A stretch of 64,000 bases of DNA from Mycocentrospora acerina (lineage: Eukaryota; Ascomycota; Dothideomycetes; Pleosporales), in contig JAKUHH010000154.1 in assembly GCA_022701365.1 (NCBI GenBank), forward strand, positions 45,852 through 109,851, in the 5' to 3' direction. Shown here one piece after another: positions 21,190 through 31,945 of the stretch. Under the pieces are notes generated by a model. That model was not told the DNA's origin. It saw nothing but the letters and a program-made list of their open reading frames with translations, and did no database searches. Both the position numbers and the translations under genes were made by a program. Positions within the stretch are counted from its first letter, which is position 1. Every line of letters starts with the position of its first letter.

Positions 21190-24100
21190 CTAGGCCCGCG
21201 AAGGAATGCTCTCTAATTCACTGCGCTGGCGCAAATATTTCGCAGCCAGTTGGTCACCACCACGCATGGATTGCTCCATCCAATGCTGCGCAACGCACAT
21301 TGTCATTGGATCGCTGCGCGCAGGGTCTTGCGAGGCTTTTCTCTCACGATTGAGAAGTTCTGTTTTGAAAACATCGCTCGGCTTTGTCAGAGGCAAGACG
21401 GCACGATGGAGAAGCTCAGGCGAAGTGAGATAAAAGATGGCGAGCTCTCGCTCTGCAACGGAATCACCTTCTTTGGCAGTGATGAGCAGCATACGAGCAG
21501 CATCCTCCATAGTATATCGTGAAACGGGTTCGTCCATTGCCGGAACTGATGTAGAGCTGGTGCCCATCTTTTCTGCAATCCCACTGTTGTTTTGTGGGAC
21601 AACTGTGTCGCGCTTCAAATTCTGTGTGATGACCTCTTCAACAAGCTCAACCATAATGCGGCATACATCCTGCTTGAGGCCAAGTGCAGCTAGGCCAACA
21701 TCCCAGAATGCCTTGCCTTGCGCAGTTTTGTCAAGCATCTGCGCGGGCACAAACGTAGCGATATACTGCAGATCTCGGAATAGAGTCTTTGGTCGAATAT
21801 TGGCATCCCGGAAGAGACCTTGAATAACCTCGACGATCATGTCTGTACTTGGTGGGCCGACGGGAGAACGAGTATCGCTGCGGTTGGGAGGCGGCACAGT
21901 GTCGTGAACACGTTCTTGATTCATACTGTGGGAGCGTCGCTCTTCACAGTTGGCAATCGCCTCTTCTAGATTCTGAGCACGCGAAATATGGGTGGCTGGC
22001 TCGCGAGAACTGAGCTCAGGTATGGCGCCAAGGGTTGGTGACTGAGGAACAGTAGGCAGTGTGTCACGGCGGGTGTTGTAAGAGCGTCCAGAACGGGAAG
22101 AAAGCGAGGCGATGATGAGAAGCTCCAATTCGTATAGAGCATGCAGTTTCGAGAAGGGGTTAGGGTTTGTCGCGAACTTGCTTAGAAGTCGTCGAAAGGC
22201 TACGTTGTATGGGAACTCGAGAAGGCCCGCCTTCTTTGCTGTTGACATTCCGGCTGATCGCGATGTAGCATCACTAGAGGTTGAAGAATGCTCACCAGCA
22301 GAGTGTTGAGAGTCTGAGGCGGCGGCGTGCTGATACGTTGCGATAGGTGGCGCAGCCTGGCTTCTCTCAGCACGACCAAGAGCGTCAAGTGGATTTCGTT
22401 GATCCGGATGAGCTGATTTGCGCAAGCCTTTCATACTCTTTTTCTTTGCAATCTGCTTCTTCCGTTTACGCTCTTCCTCGTCTCTGCGCTCTATACAGTC
22501 TTCGAGCAGATCACCACCGAACCATGAGTCTGTCTCGCTTCCACTCGAAAACAGCATAGTTCCAAGATCGCTCAAAAGCAGACCAGTAAGTGCCTGCTTG
22601 AGATCAAGTAGAAAACGACGCTTATCTTCGTTTACGCTTGCTGACTGCTTCAGCATGACGGTGCCCTTGGACGACGAAGCCGTGCGTGGTCGGATGCTAC
22701 TAGCACTGACTGGTGATTGAATCTGGGGCTGAAAGGGGGACCAGAATGTAGTAGTAGAATCCATGGCTAGAACCGGAGAAGTTCCACCGAAAATATCGTG
22801 TGTTGTATGGTCGAAGTTGTACTGTGGTTCGTTGCGATTAGCAGCGGAACGAAGGCTGCTGTGACTTGGACGTTGAGCAAAATCGAGGCTGCGTGAGCCG
22901 GATCGGCCGTGGGTTTCATATTCCTCGTCACCTGCAATGGAAAGGGTACCTACGCCAGTAAGAAATAGATCACCCTTCTGGCGCCCACTTTCGAGTATCT
23001 CTCTGTCTCGCTTGTAAAGATCCCCGGCCCAAAGTACAGGCGTTTCGATGATGTTTTCACCAACAAGCTTGTTGACACACTTGTCTACCTCTAGGCAGAA
23101 ACGATGAATCCTCTCTTCACCCTTGCAAAAGTTCTCAACGCCATATTGATTAAGCCATTTTAAGGTGATCTCGGATTGCTCATCTGAGAGCTTGTTAGGG
23201 CCACCAAGATCCTGCGAAGCGGCCATTATGTCGACAAGCATGGCTTCGTTCTTGAGCAGAAAATTGTTAGAAGAAGACTTCGAGTAATGCCGCGATCGAG
23301 GACCCTGGATAGGCTTTCCATCAAGTGTCTTTGTTGGTTGACCCATGATCTTGAGAGCAAGAGTGACACTCCTTGCTTCCTCATAAGGCGCCGAAGTGCG
23401 AACATCGGTGATGTACCACATTTTGTCTCGCAAGTTTTTGAACCCCAGCATCATATCCTCGATCATGGCGTCTGATCTCTCTTGAGATTGCTTGAGCCAT
23501 ACGAACCATGCCTCAAATTCCTCAATGGCGTTGGCTGCTTTGCTGAGCAAATCTCGAGGACCACGCGAGAAGTAGTTGAGGAGAGCTGCGTATCCATTCT
23601 TGATCAAAGTGGGGGAGCTGAGCCTTCGCAGACTCTGCAATGTTTTGTAGTACATGTGTGCATTGACAAAGTCGGAGCGCGCCTGGCATTGAAACATTGC
23701 AGTTTCAAGCATAGTAGCAAGAACAGAGTTGTTTTCCGACTTTTCTAGACCCTGAGGGTTGCTGTTGCTTCTCGGATACTGCGGAGAGCGATGCCGTGTG
23801 GGAAGATGCCGTTGACTAGCAATGAGATTGGAAATCTGACTCTGACTCTGGCTTCGGTTTGGACTTTGGCTTTGATTGTACGGGTTGCGCGATCCCAAAC
23901 TGTCGCTGGTCTGTCGGCCTGTGCCTCTGCCTCGCACATTCCTCCGAGTGGTCATTCGGTTGCTGAAACTCTTGGACTCACTGTCGGGTGCGAGCTCTTT
24001 AGGAATCTCGTACTCTTCAACAAGCTTGGCGATGGCGTCCTTGAGCTGATGATAGTCATTCTCGAGATCGATTCTATCGCCAGCACCTTCATCGTCGCTA

Positions 24101-26428
24101 CTGTCACTCTCGGGCGAATCATCATCATGCTCGTCTTCATCGTCGAAATCTTTGCGCATGCGTGGTTTTAGCTGCTTTCCGTCGGCGGAAATGTATAATA
24201 CTGCCCATCGCTCAGCGCATGGGTGGCATGACCCAGAAGTCACATCAAAGCCGAGGGTTCGAGTCATCTCAGAGCAAGCCGTTCTCAAACGCCTGCCATA
24301 TTGCTCCGTAGGTGCAATTTTTGCCTCCAAGTGGTTTTCTTCGAGCGAGGGGCTATGCCGATCAATAGATTGGATATTAGTGTCCAGCAACGGCTCTCGA
24401 GAAGTAGTATCGCTGGTCATCGAAGATGCACTGGCGCTAAGTATGGAGCTCGCATCGCCAGCTGTTGCTGATGTACTACGGAAGGGCATAGACATGGCAG
24501 ACACAGAAGAGGCAGAGGAAGCTAGACCAGTCTGACGCTGGTTGTCTTTGTTGAGGTGGCTAGACGAGGGCCTTCGCTCGGGGAACAGCGTATCGACCAG
24601 GGTGATGATGTCAGACGGGGATAGTACAATAAAAGGCTGCACTTCGACGGTTTCTCGGGGAGAAGTAATAGCCTTCGCAGGGAGAAGAATCGGCTTCGCA
24701 TGAGACTTGGTGTGCTTAAACCTTGCCAGGATGTTTTCAATGTGAGTACGAATTTCTGGTAGAACAGGCACTTGTTGACGCCTATTGTACACGTCAGCGG
24801 GAGATGTGCGAAAGAGATAGAATGTTGACACATACCAATTGTAAGTCATGTCCAGGACATGCTTTTGCGCTCGAATGGCAATCTCCTTTAGTATTTTCTG
24901 GCGGGCGTGTTCACTGATATGATGGCCGATCATAATACCATGAGTCTGTGAATGATTAGTACATCAACCTCGAGTGATGGCAGGCATCACATACCTCAGG
25001 ATGAATAATTGCGTTCAGCAAAAAGGTCGAGAAAAGCCAGCGAGAGACGAAGAAATTCTGTGATGCCTTTCGTGGACCTTTCTCTTCTTCCAGTTTCCGG
25101 AGTATGGCATTTCCAATCTCCAGGACACCTTCTGGAATACCTCCAGCGCTAGGTTCATCATCTACGACTTCGAAGAGGCGTTTGACAGCTTTGTCGAAAA
25201 ACTCATCCGCTGCGATTGTGTCTTTCGTATTGCGCGCAATTGGTTGGGACCCTTGCCGTGTGGACTGCTCCTCAGCCTTCTCCAGCAGGAACTGACCGTC
25301 GTGCAGGGCCTGCATCAGATATAGCTCTAGGTTAGCTTTCCCTGGCCATTCTCGCATACCAGCCCATACATCAAGGACCGTCTTAATGAATTTCTCGGAG
25401 CCAGGCTTGACATCCTTGATCAGACGAGTGCAAGTGGTGGCCCATACATCTGTGCGGCGGAGATCTTCTGCAGAGTCTGGGCCAGAAGAGTTGGCAAAGA
25501 TGGTGTAAATTAGGGCTGCGAGTGGATCATGTCGCTGGAATGACAAAAGACGCTCCACAGGACTGGAGCCTTGCTGGTTAGGCTTCTGGGGTCCGACATT
25601 CTTGCCACGGGCTATGACAGAATCGATGGGGTCCAAAGCTTGACGAAATGACGACAAGGACGTGAGCTCTTGCGACGAAAGAATGGAAACGCGAGCAGCA
25701 AGGAAATCAGGATTGGTACGAATTTCCGAAATGAATTCCAGAAGTTCGTTTAGCGTCTTGGAGGGTACTTCGTTGAGGAAAGATGAGAAAGTAAGAGGCT
25801 TGTCGCTCTTGGTGCCCTTGGACTTGCCAAACTCCAGGTCTGGCTCCAGTAGGGCGTACTGGCGTGTGGCATCGCATGAGTTGCGCACGTCGTGGAGGGC
25901 ATTGTACAGAGATGCAAAGGCCTTTTTGTCGTCAGACCTGAAGCTGTCGACCAGCGTGCGGTACCCAAGCTCCCCGCAGTGCACGAGCCGGGCGGAAAGG
26001 GCGCTCGAGACCAGCAAGCGGTGCAGGCGGACGCGCGAGTGGGCCTTGCGCTGCTCCTGGTAGCGCAGTTGCCTGTTCAGGTGGGCGAACTCGGCGAGGG
26101 AGGTTGCAGATGTTGAGATGGTAGCAGTGGGTAGGTACGGGTCGGCGTACGAGGACAGGTCTGCGGGCAGTAGGCGAGGCAGACGGCCGGCGGGGGCAGA
26201 CATGGACGCGGGCATCTGGGGGCGCATTCTTTCGTGGTGGCCATCGTGTGAGGCAGCTGCCCGACTCCCCATGGTGGCGGTGGACGGCGGAGGCTGCGAG
26301 AGATGGGGTGAAGGCGACCGGGGCAGAGCCTCTGCGGGCGGGACGTCAGCGGCAGTTGTAGTAGTTGCAGTTGCAGTATGCGGAGGCGTGAGGCTCCTGG
26401 ACGACACATGGGCCGCCGTGGGCGACAT
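21190..26428 (-). CDS. Large conserved hypothetical protein with a RasGAP-like segment
   Basis: Three exons, 26428-24995, 24945-24836 and 24781-21190, give 1711 aa. Both introns are GT..AG; the second is 54 bp, lacks an in-frame stop and could be retained. The start is the first ATG (MSPTAAHVSS); the frame is open further upstream only from a GTG. After a Ser/Pro/Thr-rich head comes a helical region (about 130-530) ending in NFFVSRWLFSTFLLNAIIHP and ISEHARQKILKEIA. This pattern recalls the FLRFINPAIVSP block of RasGAP domains; the resemblance is mine and unverified. The rest alternates disordered stretches (SQSPNRSQSQSQ) with helical parts, and the C terminus (ERELAIFYLTSPELLHRAVL, AQHWMEQSMRGGDQLAAKYL) looks like Sel1/TPR-type helical repeats. 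Function unknown; a small-GTPase regulator is one possibility. Confidence 0.8.
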
Positions 26429-27593
26429 GGCTGCGACAGTCAGTCTAAGTCGGTATGCCAGCACATCATACAGAGCGCATGTTGATCCGGCCCGAGGCTG
26501 CAGTGCTGCAGAAGGGGGACTTGTAGTCACTGGGGCCACACGTACGTGGAGGAGCCATTGCCTGTTCCTGTGCCTGAGCTTGTGCCTGCACCGCGGGCGA
26601 GGCCGAGTGTTGGATGCGTCGCATCATGGTGCTGTCCCCATAAAAGCGTGCCCCGTCGAAGCCCTACGCACTTTGCTGCATCGCCAGATGGAGCGCGGGT
26701 ACTGGGAAATGGCGGGCTGCTTTGGGCGCGACTATGCGCTGGCAGCGTCTTCGAGCGCGAGATGACACGCGAGTGGCCGGCGCTAACGTCCTGACTTTGA
26801 CGGCCGCTGACCAGCAATCGCCACGCGAAACGCAGCAGCACAGGCAAAGGGATGCGACGGCTATGGAGACTCCAGCGCAACGTCCTGGCGCTCCTGGCCG
26901 ATGACTGTTGTCGTTGTTGCAGACCGCCTGTGCGCCCCGAGACTCGCTGCTCGAGGCCTCTGTCCACACGATGACTTGCAGCACCACAGCCCGCACATGG
27001 CGAAGGCGAGACGAATCACTGACCGCGTCTCCGCAAATGCCTCACCTGCCCATCTGCAACCAAACCCAACCCATCAGGCATCTGCACATGAATCTTCCAT
27101 GTCGTATTCTCAGCCAGTCGTCGGTGCAGCTGTCTTTGGTCGGCAAGTAGTTGACAACAACGTCTGCATATGCGCGAGAGTTGCCAGCACATAGCGCAGT
27201 ACAGGGGCGGTGTCCAGTCCCCTCTGAAAAAAACACAGTCCGCGTCTTACGGTGAAGAAGCCTAATCCTACTTGGTCGCAGCCTGCAGACGCCTGTCCAC
27301 GCTCTGGACTTGTTGCAATCGAATGCACAACAACCCGATATCTTCTCAAACACTCAAGATAGATACTCAACATGGCGCATGTCAAGATGCGAACCAAAGC
27401 AGGCGGGTGCCACCTGCACTTGCCCCACCACCACGAGTTACACGTTTCAGACCGCCATCTCCCCAAACGTTGTACCTGCCACACAAGGATGGCATGCATA
27501 TCTGCTGCTGACACCGGTACGCTATAGATATCGTTCGTATATGTAAACCTACAAAGTGGCAAACAAGCAATATGATGGAAACACAAAAACGCA
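26429..27593. promoter_or_regulatory. Intergenic region upstream of the 1711-aa gene
   Basis: About 1.2 kb holding the promoter and leader of the large minus-strand gene and the 3' flank of PPX1. An in-frame open stretch continues from the gene to 26539 but begins with GTG, so it is probably leader. No other exon recognised. Confidence 0.45.
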
Positions 27594-28987
27594 CTAGAGC
27601 CTACTCTCCTCCAGGCTCATGGATTCCCTGAGCAGGGGCCCGACACGTTTGCGACTGTGTTGTACTTTGCGTTGCCACCAGACTCGCCTCCACTGGCCAT
27701 TACGATGAGTTTCCCTCGCAACGTCGCCTGATCCATCCCAATCCTCGAGACCCAACTCATCTCTGGAATTTGCCTCAAAAGCCATGGCGGCTGCTACCGC
27801 ATCGTCATTAAACGCCCAAAGGAGGAGCTCCCGCTGAAAACTTCCATCTGATGATGTCGACGTGGTCATGATGCTGTACATGTCGAGCTCTCGTTCTTTT
27901 GCAAACTTTTCCAACGCACTCAGAAAAGCATTCGAGAGTGATTGCGTGTTTGCTTCGGAGCCCGCCTTCGCTTGCAAGAAATCAATGCACCTGACCACTG
28001 AGCTGACGCCGAGTTTCTGTCCCCCTTGATCCCACTGTTTGTAATCCTTCCGCAATATGTCACGCAACTCCAGTGCAGCTATGTCCTTCTTCGCTCTATC
28101 AATCTCTTCGTAGAACTTGCTTCGACTGTATGTCGTGGACACTTGGGGGCATGCCATAATTTTAGCCTCGAGGTACTCAACAGCTTTGACGTCGTGCACA
28201 GTCGTCTTGCTTTCATCTTTTAGATTTGCTGTGTCGACAAGAATACTGGCCAATCCCAATTGAGCGGCACTTGCATCCCAACGTTTGATAACAGCATAGT
28301 CGTCGTCGTCGTCGTTGTCGTCGATGAGACTGTCTGCTTGGGCGCGTGCACGTGCAGCTTCCATGGTCAGCGCGGAACCGTCAAGTTTGTCCCACGCAGG
28401 CTGGCAGTAATTGATGATCAAGCTGGTACAGCTACCGCTCTTCTCGATTATGCGTGGCTCATTATCGGTCTCCTTGGGTATCTTCCCTTCATCGTCATGA
28501 TGGTCAATGACTCCTCCTACACGGCTTGAGTAAAACTTGCCCAGTTGACCTTGGAGGACATTGTGATCGACGAGGATCCACCTTGTGTTTTCCGGTCGGA
28601 GCTTGGATTGTATTACAGATAAAGAAGGAAGGTCATCCAATGTGAGCAAGTTCTCCGATTTTATCTTAGCATGCTCAAACACCGCAAGGAACTCCGGCCG
28701 TAGTTGTATCTCCGACGCCGGAATATTTGTTATCGGAATGTAGAGTGACGTGAAAGCATTGCTAGGTGGCGACATTGACCTCATATAAGCGTAAAGAACC
28801 GCACAAGTCATGGAATCAAGATCTGAAGGCCCATTAACATACGGCAATTAGATGCCATGTTTTTGGTCTCACCAGCGGACTCGTTGCCAATGACGAGAGT
28901 GATCTTCCGATCTGAAGAAATGGCGGCTCGCAACGCTCCTTTGGCGCAAGCAAGAAAGCCTTGCAACGAATTTCTTGGAACTGCCAT
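27594..28987 (-). CDS. PPX1: Exopolyphosphatase (PPX1, DHH/DHHA2 family)
   Basis: Two exons, 28987-28873 and 28822-27594, with a 50-bp GT..AG intron, give 447 aa; yeast Ppx1 is about 400. The N terminus has the first DHH-family metal motif (VIGNESADLDSMTCAVLYAY), recovered only by splicing. It is followed by WILVDHNVLQG and the signature GGVIDHHDDE. An acidic run (DDNDDDDDY) from a GTC-type triplet repeat is inserted near residue 215. The C-terminal third is the DHHA2 domain. The enzyme releases orthophosphate from the ends of inorganic polyphosphate, in cytosol or mitochondria. An ATG 18 bp upstream (29005) is an alternative start. Confidence 0.93.
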
Positions 28988-29437
28988 GACTGTCCGAGGT
29001 TGCAAATTCGGGAAAATTGAATTGGTCGTGGATGGAAGGTGTAGGGCAAATACTCGAACTAACGATATAGGGAGATATGAAGAATCCGTGCCAAGACAGC
29101 ACGTGCATGTGTGATAGAGAGCATCTGCATATGAGAGTTTAATAGCTGTGGGGACTTTACAACAATGGCAGAATAGACGTGTTTTTTGTTATAGAAAAGA
29201 TGGGACGAAGAATTTGTTTTCAATCTCGAGTGACGGAGGATATCGAGCGCTGAGATCTTGAAATTGAGCTGTTCGCGAAGCTTGCGCGGCGATACAATTA
29301 GATATCGGAATTGAGTGAATATCAGATAGGGTCACTTGCACATCGTACCAGTCGGGTTACTTAACTAAAAGCTTTTGAGTTTCTCAAGCTCCATACTGGC
29401 TTGGGTCAGTGTCAATCCTGTCCGTGAGAAGTACACG
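28988..29437. promoter_or_regulatory. PPX1 upstream region
   Basis: 450 bp between the PPX1 start and the stop of the next minus-strand gene. Moderately AT-rich; no gene or repeat recognised. Confidence 0.45.
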
Positions 29438-30221
29438 TCAAGTTAACTCGATACTTCCAGCGGGCACACCTCTCATACTTCGCAATCTGCGCGCGAGGAA
29501 TTGCATGATGGGCAGCATTTCATCTCTGTTACTCGGCATGCCATCGCCTTTCCTATTCCATTCCTTCACCTCGACAAACTCAAACGCGTCTTTCAGTCTT
29601 GATAATGCACTGTCGGTGACCGCTGACCCTTTTGTGGCTTTACATAGCAACACAGGCGTTTTGCTCTTGTTGGTGACAGACTTTAGTGATGTTGACAGTG
29701 GCAGCATACCGCCGATGCTAATGACTCCACCGAGCTCGCCGTTCCCAATCTCCGCAGCAGCCTGTAGCCCAACCATGGCTCCTTGCGCAAAACCAAAGAT
29801 GACAATTTCGCGCGTGTTGTAGCCGCATTTTCCCATTAGACCCTCCCGGATGATGCGGTCTAGCAAAAGCCGAGTGGCAGTCTTGAAGCCAGTGTCTACA
29901 TCCATCTCGCCGGTGTGTTGATCAAAGATGAGATCATCCCCCCAGTGAAAACCACCAAGGTCAAATGGTAGAGGGTTAGGAGCTTGCAGAGCGATGCATG
30001 CTGTCTCTGGCAGGTTTAGCTGCTGCCCCAATCTGGTGAAGGACGCATTCGTGTCGCCTAGACCGTGAAGAAGGATCAAGACGTTGGTGGGCGGCTGTGA
30101 GGTGGGGGCTGTGCATGTTAACGAGCGGTAGTTGAAACCCCCTATTCTCGAACATACGCGGCGTGATGGCGAGATTTGCTGACGTAGGAAAGTCGCTCTG
30201 TGACGGAAGTCGGCCAGGCAT
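29438..30221 (-). CDS. Acyl-protein thioesterase/carboxylesterase-like protein lacking the catalytic triad
   Basis: Two exons, 30221-30158 and 30108-29438, joined over a 49-bp GT..AG intron, give 244 aa. The alpha/beta-hydrolase features are clear: LILLHGLGDTNASF (oxyanion loop), LQAPNPLPFDLGGFHW, and a nucleophile elbow reading IFGFAQGAM. The elbow should be GxSxG; here the nucleophile Ser is Ala. Where active relatives carry a catalytic Asp (GxxDxxVP) and His (a GxxHS-type block), this protein reads KGSAVTDSAL and KGDGMPSNRDEML, so all three catalytic residues seem lost. From memory, mould genomes carry a conserved branch with this altered elbow and the NRDEMLPIMQF tail, so it is probably a functional non-enzymatic homologue, not a decayed gene. 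Ligand or partner unknown. Confidence 0.88.
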
Positions 30222-30955
30222 GGTTGTTATGAGCACTGGTGCGCTGTTTACGCTGACGTCGAGGAGAGGGGCTTGACGCTTTGGTGCGGGGCATTGACGG
30301 TCGCAGGACACGACCTCCAACTTCGGGGCAGCCGAACAGCAGTCGTTTCTTTCATTTCAAAGTGACGAGTATCAAATGAAGTTGACTCTAGGTATGCATA
30401 GAGAGTATTTTCTTGCATACTTCTGGTGGAAGCTTCCCAAGGCAATAGAATAGGTGCGTGGATGGGTCTTCCATAAACAAGCTTAGCCAAGCTTCGTGAC
30501 CAAAGCTTGTTTCAGTTAATCTACATCCCAGCGGATTGCGCTCCGCAACGCGCGGATTACGACTGCGTCTTAACTCGATTCGTTATGAGCGCTTTCATGT
30601 GGTCGGCACTCGTGCATGAAACCCCTCAATTTATCCACTTGCAGCTCGTAGACCCTCAGACTACGTCAGGACAGCGGCTAATGGCCGCCACAACTGAGCC
30701 CCGAATGGCTGAGCCACGGATTACTACGGACACGATGCGTAGCGTTGTGATGGGGTTGGCTCGATCATGCTAGATAACTGAATGGGTCGGAGATGATCTA
30801 GAGTGTGTGAGGGGGCAGTGGGCAGCATATAAAGCCACCGCTGGGCCCGCTCTAGTAGACCCTCACCTTCATTCAATCTTCGTCACCCACCACGGACAAG
30901 ATTGTTCAACAGAGACCTTTTAGTACCGTCTACTTTCTCAGCACAATCAGCAATC
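30222..30955. promoter_or_regulatory. Divergent intergenic region, cipC promoter side
   Basis: About 730 bp between the esterase-like gene (-) and cipC (+). It contains the cipC TATA box and a CT/CA-rich leader. No extra exon recognised. Confidence 0.5.
30828..30833 (+). promoter_or_regulatory. TATA box of cipC
   Basis: TATAAA inside GCATATAAAGCC, 128 bp upstream of the cipC ATG, with a pyrimidine/adenine-rich leader downstream. A clear TATA box suits a strongly inducible gene. Confidence 0.6.
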
Positions 30956-31548
30956 ATGGGCTTCTTTGGTGAGTGGCTTGATTGGTTCAACGTTACCAAG
31001 CATGGCATTGTTTGTTTAGGCTAACATTGATACACTTAGACAAGCACGAGGATGATTACCAGCAAGTCTACCAGAACGACAACTTTGAAGAGAACAAGTC
31101 GAGCTTTGGCCATGAATTAATAGCTGGCGGAGCTGCTTTTGCTGGCTTCAAGGCTTTTGAAGACCATCAACGCAATGAGGGTACGTCACGTATTGCTAAA
31201 CACATGAGATGTTGGGACTCGAAAGCTAACATGTGAACCAGGCAAGCCCGTCTCCCACGCCTTTGCAAAGGAACTGCTTGCTGGCTTTGCCGGTGCTGAG
31301 GTGAGCAAATCTTGTCGACTGTGGCTATAGTGCGCAGCTCCGACGCACTCTTGCTAACTCTGAGGCAGGTTGATAAGCTGGCAGAGACCAAGGGAGAGGA
31401 CTGGTTTGACCGCGAGAAGGCGAAGCGTCAGGCCAAGCAGAATGCCGAGCGCATGTACGATGAACACTACATTAACAACCAAGGCGCCGACCAATACGAC
31501 CCGAACCAGTATGGGCCGCCCAGGCACATTGAGAACCGCCAATGGTGA
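30956..31548 (+). CDS. cipC: CipC-like stress-responsive protein (DUF3759)
   Basis: Four exons, 30956-30968, 31040-31180, 31242-31300 and 31369-31548, give 130 aa, the typical CipC size. The sequence begins MGFFDKHEDDYQQVY and contains the family's glycine/alanine helix (SFGHELIAGGAAFAGFKAFEDHQ), a second similar segment (SHAFAKELLAGFAGAEVDKL) and a charged C-terminal helix (REKAKRQAKQNAERMYDEHY). Named after the concanamycin-induced protein of Aspergillus nidulans; relatives are often highly expressed under stress or in planta. Biochemical role unknown. The first exon codes for only four residues plus one base. Confidence 0.93.
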
Positions 31549-31945
31549 GCAAAGGGCTGCCTTGGAGAGGAGAAGAAGATGAATTGGCGATGATGGCGAT
31601 GATTATGATGATGATGAAGAAGTAGAAGATGAACGGCAGCTACAATAAACCACGGCTAAAGCTACCATTCGAAGCTCACCACGTGATGTGCATGTGAGAA
31701 TGTTGGACGTGTGTGCATGCCCGGTATCTATGCTGTGTGCTGTGTGAGTGGTGTGCTGGCGTCGTCGAAGCCATGTGGGACTGGGCAAAGGCTTGGGCAT
31801 GACGTGGTGTCGACAGCCAAGCACAGAGCAGGTCGCTGCAACCCGCAACCTGGGCCGGCGAGAGCAGCACGCCCCTTGGGCCCTTGCGGAAAAAAAGCAT
31901 TCCCGCACCCATTCCCGGCCCATTGCAGGCCAATTGCGAGACACG
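31549..31945. other. Intergenic region with GAT/GAA triplet tract
   Basis: 397 bp between cipC and SYG1 in the same orientation. Begins with a low-complexity GAT/GAA-rich stretch (about 31580-31632). The SYG1 promoter must lie here. No exon recognised. Confidence 0.5.
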
